64,000 nt of DNA from Bacteroides sp. (GCA_014801785.1 JAAVDN010000003.1:69003-133002), one strand, 5' to 3'. Shown: positions 26,281 through 36,900, counted from the stretch's first letter. Program-made: numbers and translations. The notes: generated from the letters alone by a model not told the origin.

Positions 26281-27225
26281 ATGAATTCCATACATCCAAT
26301 ACACCCTTATAAGGCTAAGCCCTTTCTAAAGTGGGCTGGTGGAAAAACACAGTTACTGGCTGCCATTGATGGATTGTTACCCGCTTCATTTCATGAACAA
26401 ACTACAGTAACTTATATTGAGCCTTTCGTAGGCGGGGGTGCTGTGCTATTTTATCTCCTTCAAAAATATCCTAATATTTCGAAAGCAATCATTAATGATA
26501 TCAACCCCCACCTAATTCATGCCTATCAAGCTATTAAGAATCATTCAGATGAACTAATTTTATGTTTATCTCAAATTCAGTCTTCATATAGAGCATTAAG
26601 TGAAGTCGAGGCTCAAAAGAAGTTCTTCCTTGAGATAAGAGAACGTTTTAATGCAATCCCTCGGTCTTGTATTGAAGATGCGACCTATATGATCTTCCTA
26701 AATCGGACCTGCTTTAACGGATTATACCGTGAGAACTCAAAGGGAGAATTTAACGTATCTTTTGGAAAGTATCTAAATCCCACTATTCTTGATGAAAGTC
26801 TTATCCGAATGGATAGTGAGATTTTACAAAGAGTTGAAATCCTAAATGGTGATTTTTCTCAGATTGAATCCCATTTATCTGATTACACTTTCATCTATTT
26901 TGACCCTCCCTACAGACCTATAACCTCATCAGCTGCTTTTACAGCATATAATAAAGGAAACTTTAATGATAAAGAGCAGGTGAGGCTTAAAGAATTCTAT
27001 ACCAAGATGTCCGACAATGGATGTTATGTCTTATTGAGCAATTCTGACGGAAGGGCTTCTGATCCTGATAATACTTATCTTGATGAACTCTATAAAGAAT
27101 TTATTATTCAGCGTGTCTTTGCGAAACGATCCATATCTTGTGCAGGTTCAAAACGTGGTCCAATTCCAGAACTCTTAATTAGGAATTATCAAACATGTCA
27201 AAGCGAGGATTATAATTTCTCCTGA
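26281..27225 (+). CDS. Dam-like N6-adenine DNA methyltransferase (D12 class)
   Basis: 314-aa enzyme that transfers a methyl group from AdoMet to adenine, by family most likely in GATC. Motifs are complete and in D12 order: PFLKWAGGKTQLL (residues 14-26), EPFVGGGAVLF (47-57), FLNRTCFNGLYRENSKGEFN (139-158, the family specificity loop), and the catalytic DPPY at 208-211. The length is slightly above that of E. coli Dam. It follows the candidate nuclease gene and has its own promoter studded with GATC sites. Confidence 0.92.
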   Translation: MNSIHPIHPYKAKPFLKWAGGKTQLLAAIDGLLPASFHEQTTVTYIEPFVGGGAVLFYLLQKYPNISKAIINDINPHLIHAYQAIKNHSDELILCLSQIQSSYRALSEVEAQKKFFLEIRERFNAIPRSCIEDATYMIFLNRTCFNGLYRENSKGEFNVSFGKYLNPTILDESLIRMDSEILQRVEILNGDFSQIESHLSDYTFIYFDPPYRPITSSAAFTAYNKGNFNDKEQVRLKEFYTKMSDNGCYVLLSNSDGRASDPDNTYLDELYKEFIIQRVFAKRSISCAGSKRGPIPELLIRNYQTCQSEDYNFS

Positions 27226-27305
27226 ATCAGATTAGGATTATTTTCAGAATCATGCAAAATCTCAGTAAAAAGAAGAATAGTGTTTTTCTATATACGGATT
27301 TTGAT

Positions 27306-27313
27306 TAAGTTTG
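27306..27313 (+). promoter_or_regulatory. -7 element upstream of the dinD-like fragment
   Basis: TAAGTTTG fits TAnnTTTG, 19 bases before ATG 27332. A T-rich stretch (TGTTTTTC, 27281-27288) is near the expected -33 position. Confidence 0.45.
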
Positions 27314-27331
27314 CAATTTAAACACTATTTT

Positions 27332-27613
27332 ATGGACCTCCAAAGGATTAATCAGCATAAATCCTTATTCGATGATATTCAGCAATATGTACGAGGTGAG
27401 GATGAACAAGAGCAAATCGAAGTGTGGTTTGATCGTGATTTGCAAGAACTACTGGGCTATGCAAGATGGGAAAACTTTACAGTGGCTATTCGCAGGGCGG
27501 TAGATGCATGTATATCTCAAGGAATCAGGGTTGATGATCATTTTCGTGACCTCACGAAAATGATGCTCTTTTCTCAACACTTCAATTTCAAGCTTCATTA
27601 TCCCACAGTTTGA
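27332..27613 (+). pseudogene. N-terminal fragment of a DinD-like protein
   Basis: 93 residues with the DinD/antirepressor N-terminal pattern: IEVWFDRDLQELLGYARWEN, FTVAIRRAVDACISQG, IRVDDHFRDLTKMM. DinD-like proteins are about 270-280 aa, so two thirds are missing; the frame ends shortly after the expected domain break. The promoter survives, so a short peptide may still be made. Confidence 0.75.
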
Positions 27614-27647
27614 TTTCAAATTCGATAGATGCTCATTTATTTCTGAG

Positions 27648-27772
27648 AGCTACTTAGCAAGTCGCGGGTTGTCGTTGAACGAGCTTCAGAAACTCGATGA
27701 TCCCGAACTGGAGATAAACAAGGCTCTTCAGGACGGGTCAGTGGGGCGGTTTCTTAGTCTGAGCCGTATTTA
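27648..27772 (+). pseudogene. GC-rich coding scrap at the island edge
   Basis: An open frame without start reads SYLASRGLSLNELQKLDDPE through KALQDGSVGRFLSLSRI and a stop. Its base use is core-like, unlike the AT-rich DNA before it. I do not recognise the parent protein. It begins inside an AGCTACTTA motif (27648-27656). Confidence 0.35.
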
Positions 27773-27975
27773 ATACCCTTTTTCACTCTTCGGCGGTAAG
27801 TTAGATACTGACCAAAACAAATGGATGTTAACACTACTATGCTGAAAAGGTCAAACCATGCGCGGCCGGATGAAGGCGCAAGTATTACATCCCATATCCT
27901 GGAAACGATGATGGCAAATCCTACGATTGATAATGTTAATGAAATATTGCGATTTGCACGATTACTTATTTGCAT
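27754..27975 (-). CDS. small membrane protein, two transmembrane helices
   Basis: 73 aa: a short polar start, a hydrophobic segment (ISLTLSIVGFAIIVSRIW), a second one (FDLFSIVVLTSICFGQYL), then a basic cytoplasmic tail (TYRRRVKKGIKYGSD). Function unknown. A near-perfect promoter lies just upstream, which is the main reason to believe in this small gene. Its 3' end overlaps the coding scrap on the other strand. Confidence 0.6.
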   Translation of the reverse strand: MQISNRANRNISLTLSIVGFAIIVSRIWDVILAPSSGRAWFDLFSIVVLTSICFGQYLTYRRRVKKGIKYGSD

Positions 27976-27997
27976 AAGACATGAGAATTGGTTGATG

Positions 27998-28028
27998 CAA
28001 AGGTAGTAAAAATATGAAATGTGAGCAA
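27998..28028 (-). promoter_or_regulatory. promoter of the small membrane protein gene
   Basis: On the minus strand: TTG (28026-28028), 20-bp spacer, TACCTTTG (27998-28005). This is the same -7 sequence and spacing as the tRNA-Leu promoter. Confidence 0.7.
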
Positions 28029-28121
28029 TAAAGTCCTCTTGCCACCTAAGACGGGGTCTAAATGTTCGGTTGCAACTGGGATCTTACATACAAGAAATAT
28101 TAATAACCCCCCGTTAATATC

Positions 28122-28199
28122 TAAGTAGCTGCTAAGAAAAATGAGCAAGTTCTATTGCTCAAGATTCAAAATAAATTTATTCTTAGTAGCTGCTTATTG
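28122..28199. repeat. two TAAGTAGCTG-type motifs around a small hairpin
   Basis: TAAGTAGCTGCTAAG (28122-28136) and TTAGTAGCTGCTTATTG (28183-28199) flank TGAGCAA-gttcta-TTGCTCA (28141-28160). Same motif as at 45.88 and 48.06-48.10 kb on the other strand. Confidence 0.6.
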
Positions 28200-28217
28200 T
28201 GGGATGGGAGCTTAACG

Positions 28218-29903
28218 ATGTATGATACGATGAATAGATTCATATATGGCCTGATTCTTGTGGTCGCAGTCTCCCTCCTGTCATGCTCAGACTCGGCGAC
28301 AAGACAAAATCAATCGATGGAGATAGCGGAAAACGTGATGCAGAGCAATGTTGACAGCGCGTTGGGAATCCTTGAAACCATCGATCCCTCCGAACTCAAG
28401 GCAGATTCGCTCAAAGCACGGTATCATTATCTAAAGGCATACTGTCATCTCAAAGGGAATCGCTCCATGATCGGAGATTCCCTCATCATTTTTTCCCACA
28501 ACTATTACCGCTCGAAAGATAAGGCTAAGGCAATCCACAGCGGAACAGCGGCCGCATGGTATAAATTTTGGGTAGGCGACCCGGCAGGTGCCCTTACCAT
28601 GCTGGATTCAATCGCCGCTCTGCCGGATATTCCGGATTCCATAATGACGGAAACCCTGCGACTCCGCGTCTTGCTTGGAGCTTCCGAATATCAAGGTCGT
28701 CCGATTATCCCGTTGGCAAAACGTCTAATAGCTCTCGAAACAGACTCCATGAGAAAGTTTGAGTCCATGTATATGCTCCTGGCAGGCTACGAATATGCCT
28801 CCGAACCGGACTCCGCCCTCCGGATCATTGAGACCCTGATTGATTTTGCAAGAAAAAGAAAGTTGGGAGATAAACATTTCCTCTTGGAATTGGAACGTTC
28901 CCAATTGCTGACGGAGAAAGGACGGAATGCCGAGAGTGACTCACTAATAAATGATATATTCCGGAAGTCAGGGCCCGACAATGGTGCCGCTCTCATTCTT
29001 CATTTTCAACAGGCAGTCAACGCCATCAATACGGGGAACATAGACAGGGCAGTCAGTCAGCTCGCTATGACAGACAGTATATTGACCGCATTGCAAGGAG
29101 ATGACGAAACCAGTACAATCTTTCAAAGCTACACCAATCTGTTGCACGCCATACTTGATTTCAGGCACACGGGAAAAATAAGCCTTATTCATATCGCGGC
29201 ATTAAACAATCGTCAGAGCGAACGTTACAACCGGATGAAAGCGTCGCAATGGGAATCAGAGCGAGCAGCATTGCAACAGCAAAGCAAGAGATTGGCCCTG
29301 AAGGCTGAGAGCGAACACAAGACAGTTGTAATACTTATCTTAAGTCTCCTGGCATTAGTCATCGCGGCAACCGCCTGTTGGATTTTCATGAGACGCAGGC
29401 AGCATGAACGGGAAAAAGAAGAGCGCATAGAAGCTTTGCAAAAAATGGTTGAGGAATACAAGGAGAGCGCGGAGTCCGAATCAGCCTCCGGTCCTGAATC
29501 ATCGCCGATGCGCAGTCTCATGCTCAGGCATCTCGGTATAATAAAGATGGTGGCACAGACACCCACCGAACAGAACCGGGAGATGTTGCGCAGAATCTCA
29601 TCTCTCGAAGGGGGAGAGACAGATGGCGCCCTGGTTGACTGGAAAAATATATTCGGTATAATCGACACCCTGTATGATGGTTTCTATGCAAAACTACACG
29701 CCAAATATGGCGACCGCCTGACTCTCAAGGAAGAGCAGATAATAGTGCTCATGATGGCGGGTTTCTCGACAAAGGAGATAAGCGTGATTACCGGCCAGAC
29801 GACCGCGACCATCTATGTTCGCAAAACCTCCATCCGAAAGAAGCTCGGCGCTCCGGAGAAAGAGGATATTGTTGCTTTCCTGCGGAATGAGGGAAAGTCT
29901 TAG
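28218..29903 (+). CDS. membrane-anchored TPR regulator with LuxR-type HTH
   Basis: About 560 aa. The N-terminus is a lipoprotein-like or signal sequence (FIYGLILVVAVSLLSCSDS). A helical TPR-like region (about residues 30-340) follows, then one transmembrane helix (TVVILILSLLALVIAATACW), a charged coiled segment, and a C-terminal LuxR-like helix-turn-helix (LTLKEEQIIVLMMAGFSTKE, TGQTTATIYVRKTSIRKKLG). This periplasmic-sensor plus cytoplasmic-HTH layout is common in Bacteroidales and usually controls an adjacent outer-membrane gene, here the TonB-type protein 180 bp downstream. Starts at 28218 and 28230 are both possible; the frame from 28155 adds a non-signal-like extension. Confidence 0.8.
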   Translation: MYDTMNRFIYGLILVVAVSLLSCSDSATRQNQSMEIAENVMQSNVDSALGILETIDPSELKADSLKARYHYLKAYCHLKGNRSMIGDSLIIFSHNYYRSKDKAKAIHSGTAAAWYKFWVGDPAGALTMLDSIAALPDIPDSIMTETLRLRVLLGASEYQGRPIIPLAKRLIALETDSMRKFESMYMLLAGYEYASEPDSALRIIETLIDFARKRKLGDKHFLLELERSQLLTEKGRNAESDSLINDIFRKSGPDNGAALILHFQQAVNAINTGNIDRAVSQLAMTDSILTALQGDDETSTIFQSYTNLLHAILDFRHTGKISLIHIAALNNRQSERYNRMKASQWESERAALQQQSKRLALKAESEHKTVVILILSLLALVIAATACWIFMRRRQHEREKEERIEALQKMVEEYKESAESESASGPESSPMRSLMLRHLGIIKMVAQTPTEQNREMLRRISSLEGGETDGALVDWKNIFGIIDTLYDGFYAKLHAKYGDRLTLKEEQIIVLMMAGFSTKEISVITGQTTATIYVRKTSIRKKLGAPEKEDIVAFLRNEGKS

Positions 29904-30023
29904 ACCCCGTTAAGGGCAGACAGCCGGATATTAAGATTTTTAATAAGTCTAATTGCTGATTATCAGCCTATTACTCTTATTGTATTAAGACTTTTATATT
30001 AGGAGACAAGACCTTTTAATGCG

Positions 30024-30031
30024 TAATTTTG
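30024..30031 (+). promoter_or_regulatory. -7 element of the outer-membrane protein gene
   Basis: TAATTTTG fits TAnnTTTG and lies 46 bases before ATG 30078, within the 174-bp gap after the regulator gene. Confidence 0.45.
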
Positions 30032-30077
30032 CATCACCGGGATAACCCCCGAAGATTGTCAAATCATTAATAAAGAT

Positions 30078-32405
30078 GTGAAAATGAAAACGCAGAAAAA
30101 GCTTCTTGCCCTCCTCTTTCTATCCCTTATTGCCCCGGCTGCGGCCTCCGCGCGAGAGATTACAGGAAGAGTGGTCGGAGAGAACGACCAGCCTCTCGAA
30201 TATGTAAATGTCGTAGTTTACCGCGACTCAGCTTACCTGACCGGTGCCGTCACCGATCCCGACGGTCTATTCTCGCTATCGACCGATGCCGAAGGAAATC
30301 TGACTGCCAAAGTTTCGTATATGGGTTATGCGTCCGTTGTCAATCCCGTGCCTTCCACGGGCGAGATGGGGAGAATCCGCCTGACTCCTTCATCTGTCGA
30401 ACTCGGCGAGGTTGTAGTCAAAGCCTCAAGACCCTCCACGACAATGAAAGGAAACGCACTCGTGACCGATGTCGAAGGCAGCTCCCTCTCTATAGCAGGA
30501 ACCGCCAATGACGTCCTTGTGCGCGTTCCAATGGTTGTTGACAACGGTGGAACGCTGGAGGTTTTCGGCAAAGGATCTCCGGAAGTATATATAAACGGAC
30601 GAAAGGTCAACGACCCTCAGGAACTCGCCCAGCTCAACTCCCGGGATATAAAGAATGTCTCGGTCATAACGAATCCCGGCGCCTCATACGCCGCAAATGT
30701 GAAGTCTGTCATCATCATACGGACCAAACCGCCGAAAGGGGATGGTTTCAGCGCCTCCTTACGCACGGACAACGGCTTCCAGCATTATTTCCGCACCGGA
30801 AACACGTTAGATCTCAAATACCGCACACGAGGACTCGAACTCTTCGCCAACTATGGCTGGTGGTATGGTGAAAACCGCGATAACCGCACCAACGACATGA
30901 CGACCGCCACACCTGCCGGAAGATACAGACAGTATATCCAGACGATAGCCAGGCAGAGCTACAACGATATGACCGGCAAGCTTGGTTTCTCATTTATGTT
31001 CAATGACCGCCACAGCATCGGCGCCTATTATCAGAACAGCTGGAACCGCCATCATACTGTCGGAGAGATACCGAGCGAAGTATGGAGTGAGGGATTGTTT
31101 CTTGACCGCTATAATTCCGCTGTCAACAACAAAGCAACCGCCCTGCCGCGCCATAATGTCAACCTCTACTATAATGGCGCTGTCGGGCAGTTCAGCATCG
31201 ACTTCAATGCCGACTATATCTGGTATAAGAACCATGAACAGTCATTTAGCAACGAGCTAAGCCAGACCGGGTATGACCGATTGGTCACCACCTCATCGAC
31301 AAACCGTAACCGGATGTTTGCGGAGAAAGCTGTCGTCAGTCACCCTCTATGGAATGGATTGATAAGGATTGGCGAGGAATATACCGACACACGCACCACT
31401 ACCCTCTTCTCCGCAGATATCGTCGAACTTCCGGATGCCGACAACAGGGTCGATGAGAGCAACATCGCCGCTTTTATGGAATACGGAAGAGAGTTCGGAC
31501 GCTTCAGTGTAGGCATAGGATTGCGCTATGAGCATGTTCAATTCGATTATTATGAAACCGGGGAACGCAGAGAAAGTCAAAGCAAGAGATACGATAATAT
31601 CTTTCCCTCGCTCAACATAGAAACGCGTGTCGGAAGCGTAAATATGGGACTGAATTACTCGGGTAAAACCGTGCGCCCGGGATACGGACAGCTTGAGGGG
31701 GCTGTCAGTTATATAAACCGCCTGACTTATGAAACAGGCAATCCCTATCTTAAACCCACAAAAATAGAGACCGTCGAATATATGGCTCAATGGCGTCAGT
31801 TCTTCGCCCAGCTCTCATATACCTATTTCAAGGATGGTGTTTATCATATCACCGAACCTTACGGCACGGACGGAGAGGCTACCATCATAAGAACTTCCAA
31901 TCTCGACCATCGTCATTATCTCCAGGCCTTCGCCGGAGGTCAGTTCCGCTGCGGAGTATGGCAACCGAGAGTGAATATAGGAATCATGAAACAATGGCTC
32001 GAACTCCCGGTCGATGGAACACCGATGAAAATGAATACCCCCGGATTTATTTTTCAATGGCAGAACGCTATCCATCTCCCCTTTGACATCTGGTTGAATC
32101 TTGACGCTCAGCTGATGACCCGGTCGTGGGACAATAACATGAAACTGACCAATACACCCTGGTACCTCAACGCCAAGATATATAAGGGATTCTTTGACAA
32201 TACTTTCAGCATCACTTTTGAAGCGAAGGATATATTCAACTCCTCGCAGCAAAATGCCCGGATGTATAGTAATTCCGTTCAGATTGACCAAAGAAATTTC
32301 TCTTCCGGACGTTCCGTCATGCTGACCCTGCAATATCGCTTCAATACTACCCGCGACCGTTATCGCGGCACCGGCGCCGGTAACTCCGAAAAATCCCGCC
32401 TCTGA
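30078..32405 (+). CDS. TonB-dependent-receptor-like outer-membrane beta-barrel protein
   Basis: 775 aa. Signal peptide (KLLALLFLSLIAPAAASA), then a carboxypeptidase-regulatory-like beta-sandwich (REITGRVVGENDQPLEYVNV, about residues 25-110), a plug domain (about 115-220, with VYINGRKVNDPQELAQL and VITNPGASYA), then a beta-barrel to the C-terminus. Substrate unknown. It has no SusD partner, so it is not a typical glycan pair. The regulator just upstream is its likely controller. ATG 30078 and 30084 are both possible starts. Confidence 0.85.
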   Translation: MKMKTQKKLLALLFLSLIAPAAASAREITGRVVGENDQPLEYVNVVVYRDSAYLTGAVTDPDGLFSLSTDAEGNLTAKVSYMGYASVVNPVPSTGEMGRIRLTPSSVELGEVVVKASRPSTTMKGNALVTDVEGSSLSIAGTANDVLVRVPMVVDNGGTLEVFGKGSPEVYINGRKVNDPQELAQLNSRDIKNVSVITNPGASYAANVKSVIIIRTKPPKGDGFSASLRTDNGFQHYFRTGNTLDLKYRTRGLELFANYGWWYGENRDNRTNDMTTATPAGRYRQYIQTIARQSYNDMTGKLGFSFMFNDRHSIGAYYQNSWNRHHTVGEIPSEVWSEGLFLDRYNSAVNNKATALPRHNVNLYYNGAVGQFSIDFNADYIWYKNHEQSFSNELSQTGYDRLVTTSSTNRNRMFAEKAVVSHPLWNGLIRIGEEYTDTRTTTLFSADIVELPDADNRVDESNIAAFMEYGREFGRFSVGIGLRYEHVQFDYYETGERRESQSKRYDNIFPSLNIETRVGSVNMGLNYSGKTVRPGYGQLEGAVSYINRLTYETGNPYLKPTKIETVEYMAQWRQFFAQLSYTYFKDGVYHITEPYGTDGEATIIRTSNLDHRHYLQAFAGGQFRCGVWQPRVNIGIMKQWLELPVDGTPMKMNTPGFIFQWQNAIHLPFDIWLNLDAQLMTRSWDNNMKLTNTPWYLNAKIYKGFFDNTFSITFEAKDIFNSSQQNARMYSNSVQIDQRNFSSGRSVMLTLQYRFNTTRDRYRGTGAGNSEKSRL

Positions 32406-32424
32406 CCTCATCCTTTCAATTGAT

Positions 32425-32464
32425 ACACTATTGGCCCCCCTCCCGGGAGGGGGGCCAATAGTGT
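32425..32464. terminator. 40-nt perfect palindrome, bidirectional terminator
   Basis: ACACTATTGGCCCCCCTCCC is followed directly by its exact inverse, with no unpaired centre. It lies between the convergent stops of the barrel protein (plus) and the last B12-operon gene (minus). Confidence 0.85.
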
Positions 32465-32508
32465 TATTTGCAGAAGTATAATGATTTTGACTGAATCCGC
32501 ACAGACCG

Positions 32509-33930
32509 TTAAGGAATCCGGAATTTCCGGGATTCGCCGCGACCTTTCCATATATAGAGGCCGGCAGGCAGGTCTTCCCATTCTCCGAAAACAACTCCCC
32601 TCTTTACCGGGTAGCCCTGCAAGGAGAAGATTGTTCCTGCATTCTCGCGCGGTTGAACCTCGTTGGTCATGAATCCGGAATCCTCCGCTTCGTCTGCCTC
32701 AGGAAACAGGGGGAGAGAAGGAAACCAGTAATTCATAATCATCTCATAGTCACGTATCTTCTCCCCTGTCGGAGCATATCGCCGCGTGATATAGGTCGGA
32801 GTGCCGAACTCGTGATACAGAGCCATATAGATTTCATCAGTGGAAGGATGGACTCCGAGGGCGCATCCATAGAGCTTCCATCCGGCACCCTCCTCCTCCA
32901 GATCGATCAACAGGGATTGCTCCCGGGTATCACAATCGAACTTATAGATTTTTGTTCCGGTAAACCAGCTGTTAGGACCACCCTTCCAATAAAGAGCGTT
33001 CTGAACCTTGGAGGCCACGAAAGCATCCGGTGTCCATGCATACCACGAATTGGCAGGAGGATACATCCCCTCCTGCACCGGAATCACCTCATATTCCAAA
33101 GTCTCAGGTTCTACCTTTACAATATAATTCAGGAAGGCACCCGAACCCTGGACATTTCGGGCGACCGAAAGCCATAAATTACCATCTTTTGATCTGACGA
33201 CCGATCCTATTCCCGCTCCTTCGCTGACAATATCCATCGAGATTACATCCGTCACCTTATCGGTTTGCGGATCAACGACTAAAAGCCCATATTGCTGATG
33301 GGCCACAAATATCTTCCCGGCAGCCGAAACCATCATCCCCGATTGTCCGTGATAGAGCGAGCCGGAAGGGTCGGTATTGGGGCGCTCATTATCATCCGAG
33401 GCACTCGGATTAGCCGTTCCCTCGACCTGTCCCCTGACTGTAAAATTATCAAGATCGAAAATCCATACCCCGTTGCTTGAGGATATATATCCCTTATGTT
33501 GGTCAACCCCTACGAATCCCCGCCCGTCACACTGCGCTCCTGAAGGATCGATAAGCGACTGCTGATGAAGAATTTTCATGCTCTTGGCATCCGCCACCGT
33601 TATACGTCCCCCGGTGATGTCGGCCCCGGGATCCTTGTCCTGTTTGGCGATAAGATAAAGACGGTCGTACCAGAGCGCTCCGTACTGATTAGTGCAACCC
33701 AGCTCCATCCCGGGATTCTCCTCCTGGATAACACGATATTTCCAGTAAATCCCCTCAGGATCGTCAGGCATAAGGAAATTGACGGTTGAGTTCTGATGCC
33801 CATACCAGTCTTCGTTAACCCAGATAATCCCTTTAGTATAATCCGTCTCCGCCATTGACGCGACACTCGCCGGAAGAGCAAGGAGTGTAGATGCGAAAAG
33901 AAAACAGATATTTTTGATTATTAGTTTCAT
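32509..33930 (-). CDS. secreted DUF5074/YncE-like beta-propeller protein with T9SS-like tail
   Basis: 473 aa, last gene of the cobalamin operon. A signal peptide (IKNICFLFASTLLALPASVASM) is followed by a propeller: GIIWVNEDWYGHQNSTVNFL, then repeats such as GRITVADAKSMK, GVWIFDLDNF and GNLWLSVARN. The final 60 residues (FSLQGYPVKRG, LPAGLYIWKGRGESRKFRI) resemble a type A T9SS sorting signal. It is clearly related to the second half of the neighbouring 1805-aa protein and more distantly to BtuG, so a role in surface binding of corrinoids is likely but unproven. I chose Met 33930 because it begins the signal peptide. Confidence 0.8.
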   Translation of the reverse strand: MKLIIKNICFLFASTLLALPASVASMAETDYTKGIIWVNEDWYGHQNSTVNFLMPDDPEGIYWKYRVIQEENPGMELGCTNQYGALWYDRLYLIAKQDKDPGADITGGRITVADAKSMKILHQQSLIDPSGAQCDGRGFVGVDQHKGYISSSNGVWIFDLDNFTVRGQVEGTANPSASDDNERPNTDPSGSLYHGQSGMMVSAAGKIFVAHQQYGLLVVDPQTDKVTDVISMDIVSEGAGIGSVVRSKDGNLWLSVARNVQGSGAFLNYIVKVEPETLEYEVIPVQEGMYPPANSWYAWTPDAFVASKVQNALYWKGGPNSWFTGTKIYKFDCDTREQSLLIDLEEEGAGWKLYGCALGVHPSTDEIYMALYHEFGTPTYITRRYAPTGEKIRDYEMIMNYWFPSLPLFPEADEAEDSGFMTNEVQPRENAGTIFSLQGYPVKRGVVFGEWEDLPAGLYIWKGRGESRKFRIP

Positions 33931-33995
33931 AACAATAACTACAAGAAATGGGACTGCATCAAAACCAAACTGATGCAGTCCCATCTTGTAAATAA

Positions 33996-36900
33996 TTATC
34001 GGATAATAAACTTATAGTTGCTCTTATCGTTGACCCCACGGAGAGCATAGACTCCGTATGGCAAAGAAAGAGTTATCGAGAAGTTATCGGAATCCACATA
34101 GACACCGCCGACGGAAGCGCCTGTCATATCGTAAATGACAAACGTCTCACCCTCATGACCTTTTATATTAAGACGATTTCCTGTCAAGGAAACAGAGTCT
34201 GCATTCAGAGATGAGAGTCCGGTTGCAATAGCCGACACGCTGACCGGAACCGATGTCTGTGTCACACGTCCGTTGGATTCGGCGAGAAGTGTGAAGTTGA
34301 TGTTTCCTTTGGATTTGGGAGTGACAGTCAGTTTCTTACCTTCGAGCCGGGCTTCCGCCGGTGTCGTTGAAGCCTCATCGTCGAAAAGGGCGGGAGTCTC
34401 GACAAGCGACAGGCGGATGTTGCAATCCGGATTATCCTTGTCTGTGACGAAATCAGTCAGGTCAAGCTCATAGCTCTCCGTGCTGAGGTCAAGATTTAAG
34501 GCGATTTCGGGAATCTCAGCAAATTCAGGCGCATATTTATCCGGGAAGATCGGAATAGCCGGGAACCAATAATAGTCTTTGAGACGGATTGTATTGGCTA
34601 TTTCTCCTGACTTGCAGTCAACGAAGTGGAGCCAGGTATAGCGATAATTGGAGGAAGCGCCGTGAGTGGCGGCCACCAGCAGACGATTGGATCGTTCGTC
34701 ATATCTGACAGTCGCGTATGGAGCCTGTTTCGTCTTTTCATCTATACCATCAAGAGCCGGGAATACGAATATCGGGGTCAGCTCAGACAGAGGAGTCTTG
34801 AGGTCCCACTTGTAATACCCGGTATTTCCGGAATATATCTGATTGTCTACACCACTGCCCCACCACAGAGCGTTTTCATCGCGCGATGCGAAGAAGTTTG
34901 TGGAGCGCCATGCACCCCAGCCGCAGGTAACGAGCATCTTTTCCGGCATTTCCTCTGTTCTTTCCACTTCAAGTGTGGCAGGATCGATGCAGACAAGATA
35001 CCCCGTCCCGCCACTGGCTTTGCTTGTCGAGGCTACCCAAACCTTTCCGTCAGCGGTCATCGCTATACCCTGCGGATATTTCAGCGAACTTTCCTCGCCG
35101 AAAGTAGCTATGACCATATCAGAATCTGTATCGATTGCATACACACCGGTATTCTGACGAATAGCGAAAACGAGATTTCCGGCCTGGACCATATCACCAA
35201 CCTGATCAGCATAAAGAGACCCTTCAGGAATACCCTCTATCATACCGCCGAGTTCCAGATTTTCCGTGTCGAGAATACGGATGCCACCGGTTGTGCCGAG
35301 ATATACCTTTCCGGCACCGGCGCCTACACAAGCGCGTCCGTCGCCGCCGATCTCATCGAAAGATGCAAGTTTCTTAAGAGTGGACGCATCAGCAATCACG
35401 ACTCTTCCTCCTCCCTTACGGGGATCTCCTCCATCATCGGCCTGCTTCGACATTACGATAAGCTTACCGCCATGGATAATGCCATATTGCGACGTGCATC
35501 CGAACGACTCGCCCGGGTTCTGGCGACCGTAAGCACGATAAACCATCTCATTGTTTTTGGTGATATAGTTTATCGAACCGTTGGTATGTCCGAACCAATC
35601 CTCATTAAGCCAGAAAGTGCCATCCTGATAGGAATCGGAAAGCTGTGATGCCTCAAGAGGTTTTACCGTAATGTGATATGTCGAGACCACCTCAGAACCA
35701 TCCTGAGCCTTGAAGGAAAGATCAAATTCCCCGCTCTTATGAGTGACGAGTTCGAAGAAACTGCGGAGAGGATTGAACGCCTTCACACTGTAGGTAGTTG
35801 CTATTTCAGGATCCGAAATCTCAATGTCATAACTCTGGATATCAGCGTTCTCAGGAGTAACTACGGGGCAAAGCGCGAGGATATCAAGTTCGTCAAGGGT
35901 GATGTCCTTATCGCCATTGCCGAGGATGAAGCCTGTGACAGGATTGCGCAGGGCAGCCTCGACAGTCATGACAGCGCTTATTTCCGGGTGATTTTTAACG
36001 GAGGCCGTTATACGGGCAGTCCCTTCAGTGCGTTTGACGGTCACTTTCCCGACACGGCTGACCATTGCGACATCAGTATTGTCGGAAGCATACTCAAGAT
36101 CGGCGGTCGAATATTCTTCGGAATCAAAGATTATCTCAGGAGTGAACTGCTCATCAAAATGAGCTTCATAGAGAGCTTCCGCGAAACGGAACGGAGACTT
36201 AAGGTCTGAGAGCTTGGCCGAAGCGATCACTTCTCCATTATTGATGAAGAGAATTTCGTCATTCGTCTCATTCCCCTCGGGTAGCGTTACTGTAAAGCTT
36301 CCGTCCGCCAGCATAAATCCACACTCCTCAGTATCCTCAGAACCTGCCTTGCGGATAGATACTGTCGTTGTAGAGGCCAACTGGCTGTCGCATACAGCTT
36401 TGAAAGACTCGGGCAGATTCTCTATATCGTAGGAGACGATCAGACGCCCGGTCACGCAGTCAGGCGCCACGACACAGTCCGCGAACGAAGCCGAGGCGAC
36501 CACCGGCGCGGTGAGATCGGATTTCTTCCAGTTCGATGTCGAGGTGTAAAGATCGAGCGAGCCGAACGGAACTGTAATATCTGCAAAATCAGTCGAATTG
36601 ATTCTCCACATATAGGTCGGCACAGTAGCAGGCGACGGATTGCAGACATAGACTCGGATACCTTCGCAACCGTAGACAGCATTTGAACCCGAGTAGCTCT
36701 TGACCGAGGCCGGAATGACAAGCTCTTTCAGACCGGTTCCGGCGAGCGCCTCCATATTCAGCTGGGTCGAATTGGGCGACAGAGTCACTTTCTGCAGCGA
36801 TACGGCACCTTTCAGCACAGTTGAACTGATTGTTTTCACACTCTCAGGGAAAGTGAACTCAGTTATGGCGCTGCATCCCGAGAAGACTGCATTACCGATA

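Larger units (their letters stand above)
12062..28150. mobile_element. eroded genomic island at tRNA-Leu
   Basis: From the tRNA-Leu 3' end to about 28.1 kb the sequence is far more AT-rich than the flanking core, gene order is mosaic, and the contents are defence genes, nuclease genes, IS remnants and truncated genes. Two internal sites (14675-14685 and 19572-19582) copy the tRNA 3' end with one mismatch each. No tyrosine or serine recombinase gene is seen, so the island is probably fixed. The right boundary is uncertain: composition returns to core-like by 28.2 kb, and a GC-rich scrap lies at 27.65-27.77 kb. Confidence 0.6.

Noticed and set aside
34626..35648. 340-codon open frame opposite the 1805-aa surface protein
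   Set aside because: Antisense shadow; composition and lack of motifs do not support a gene.
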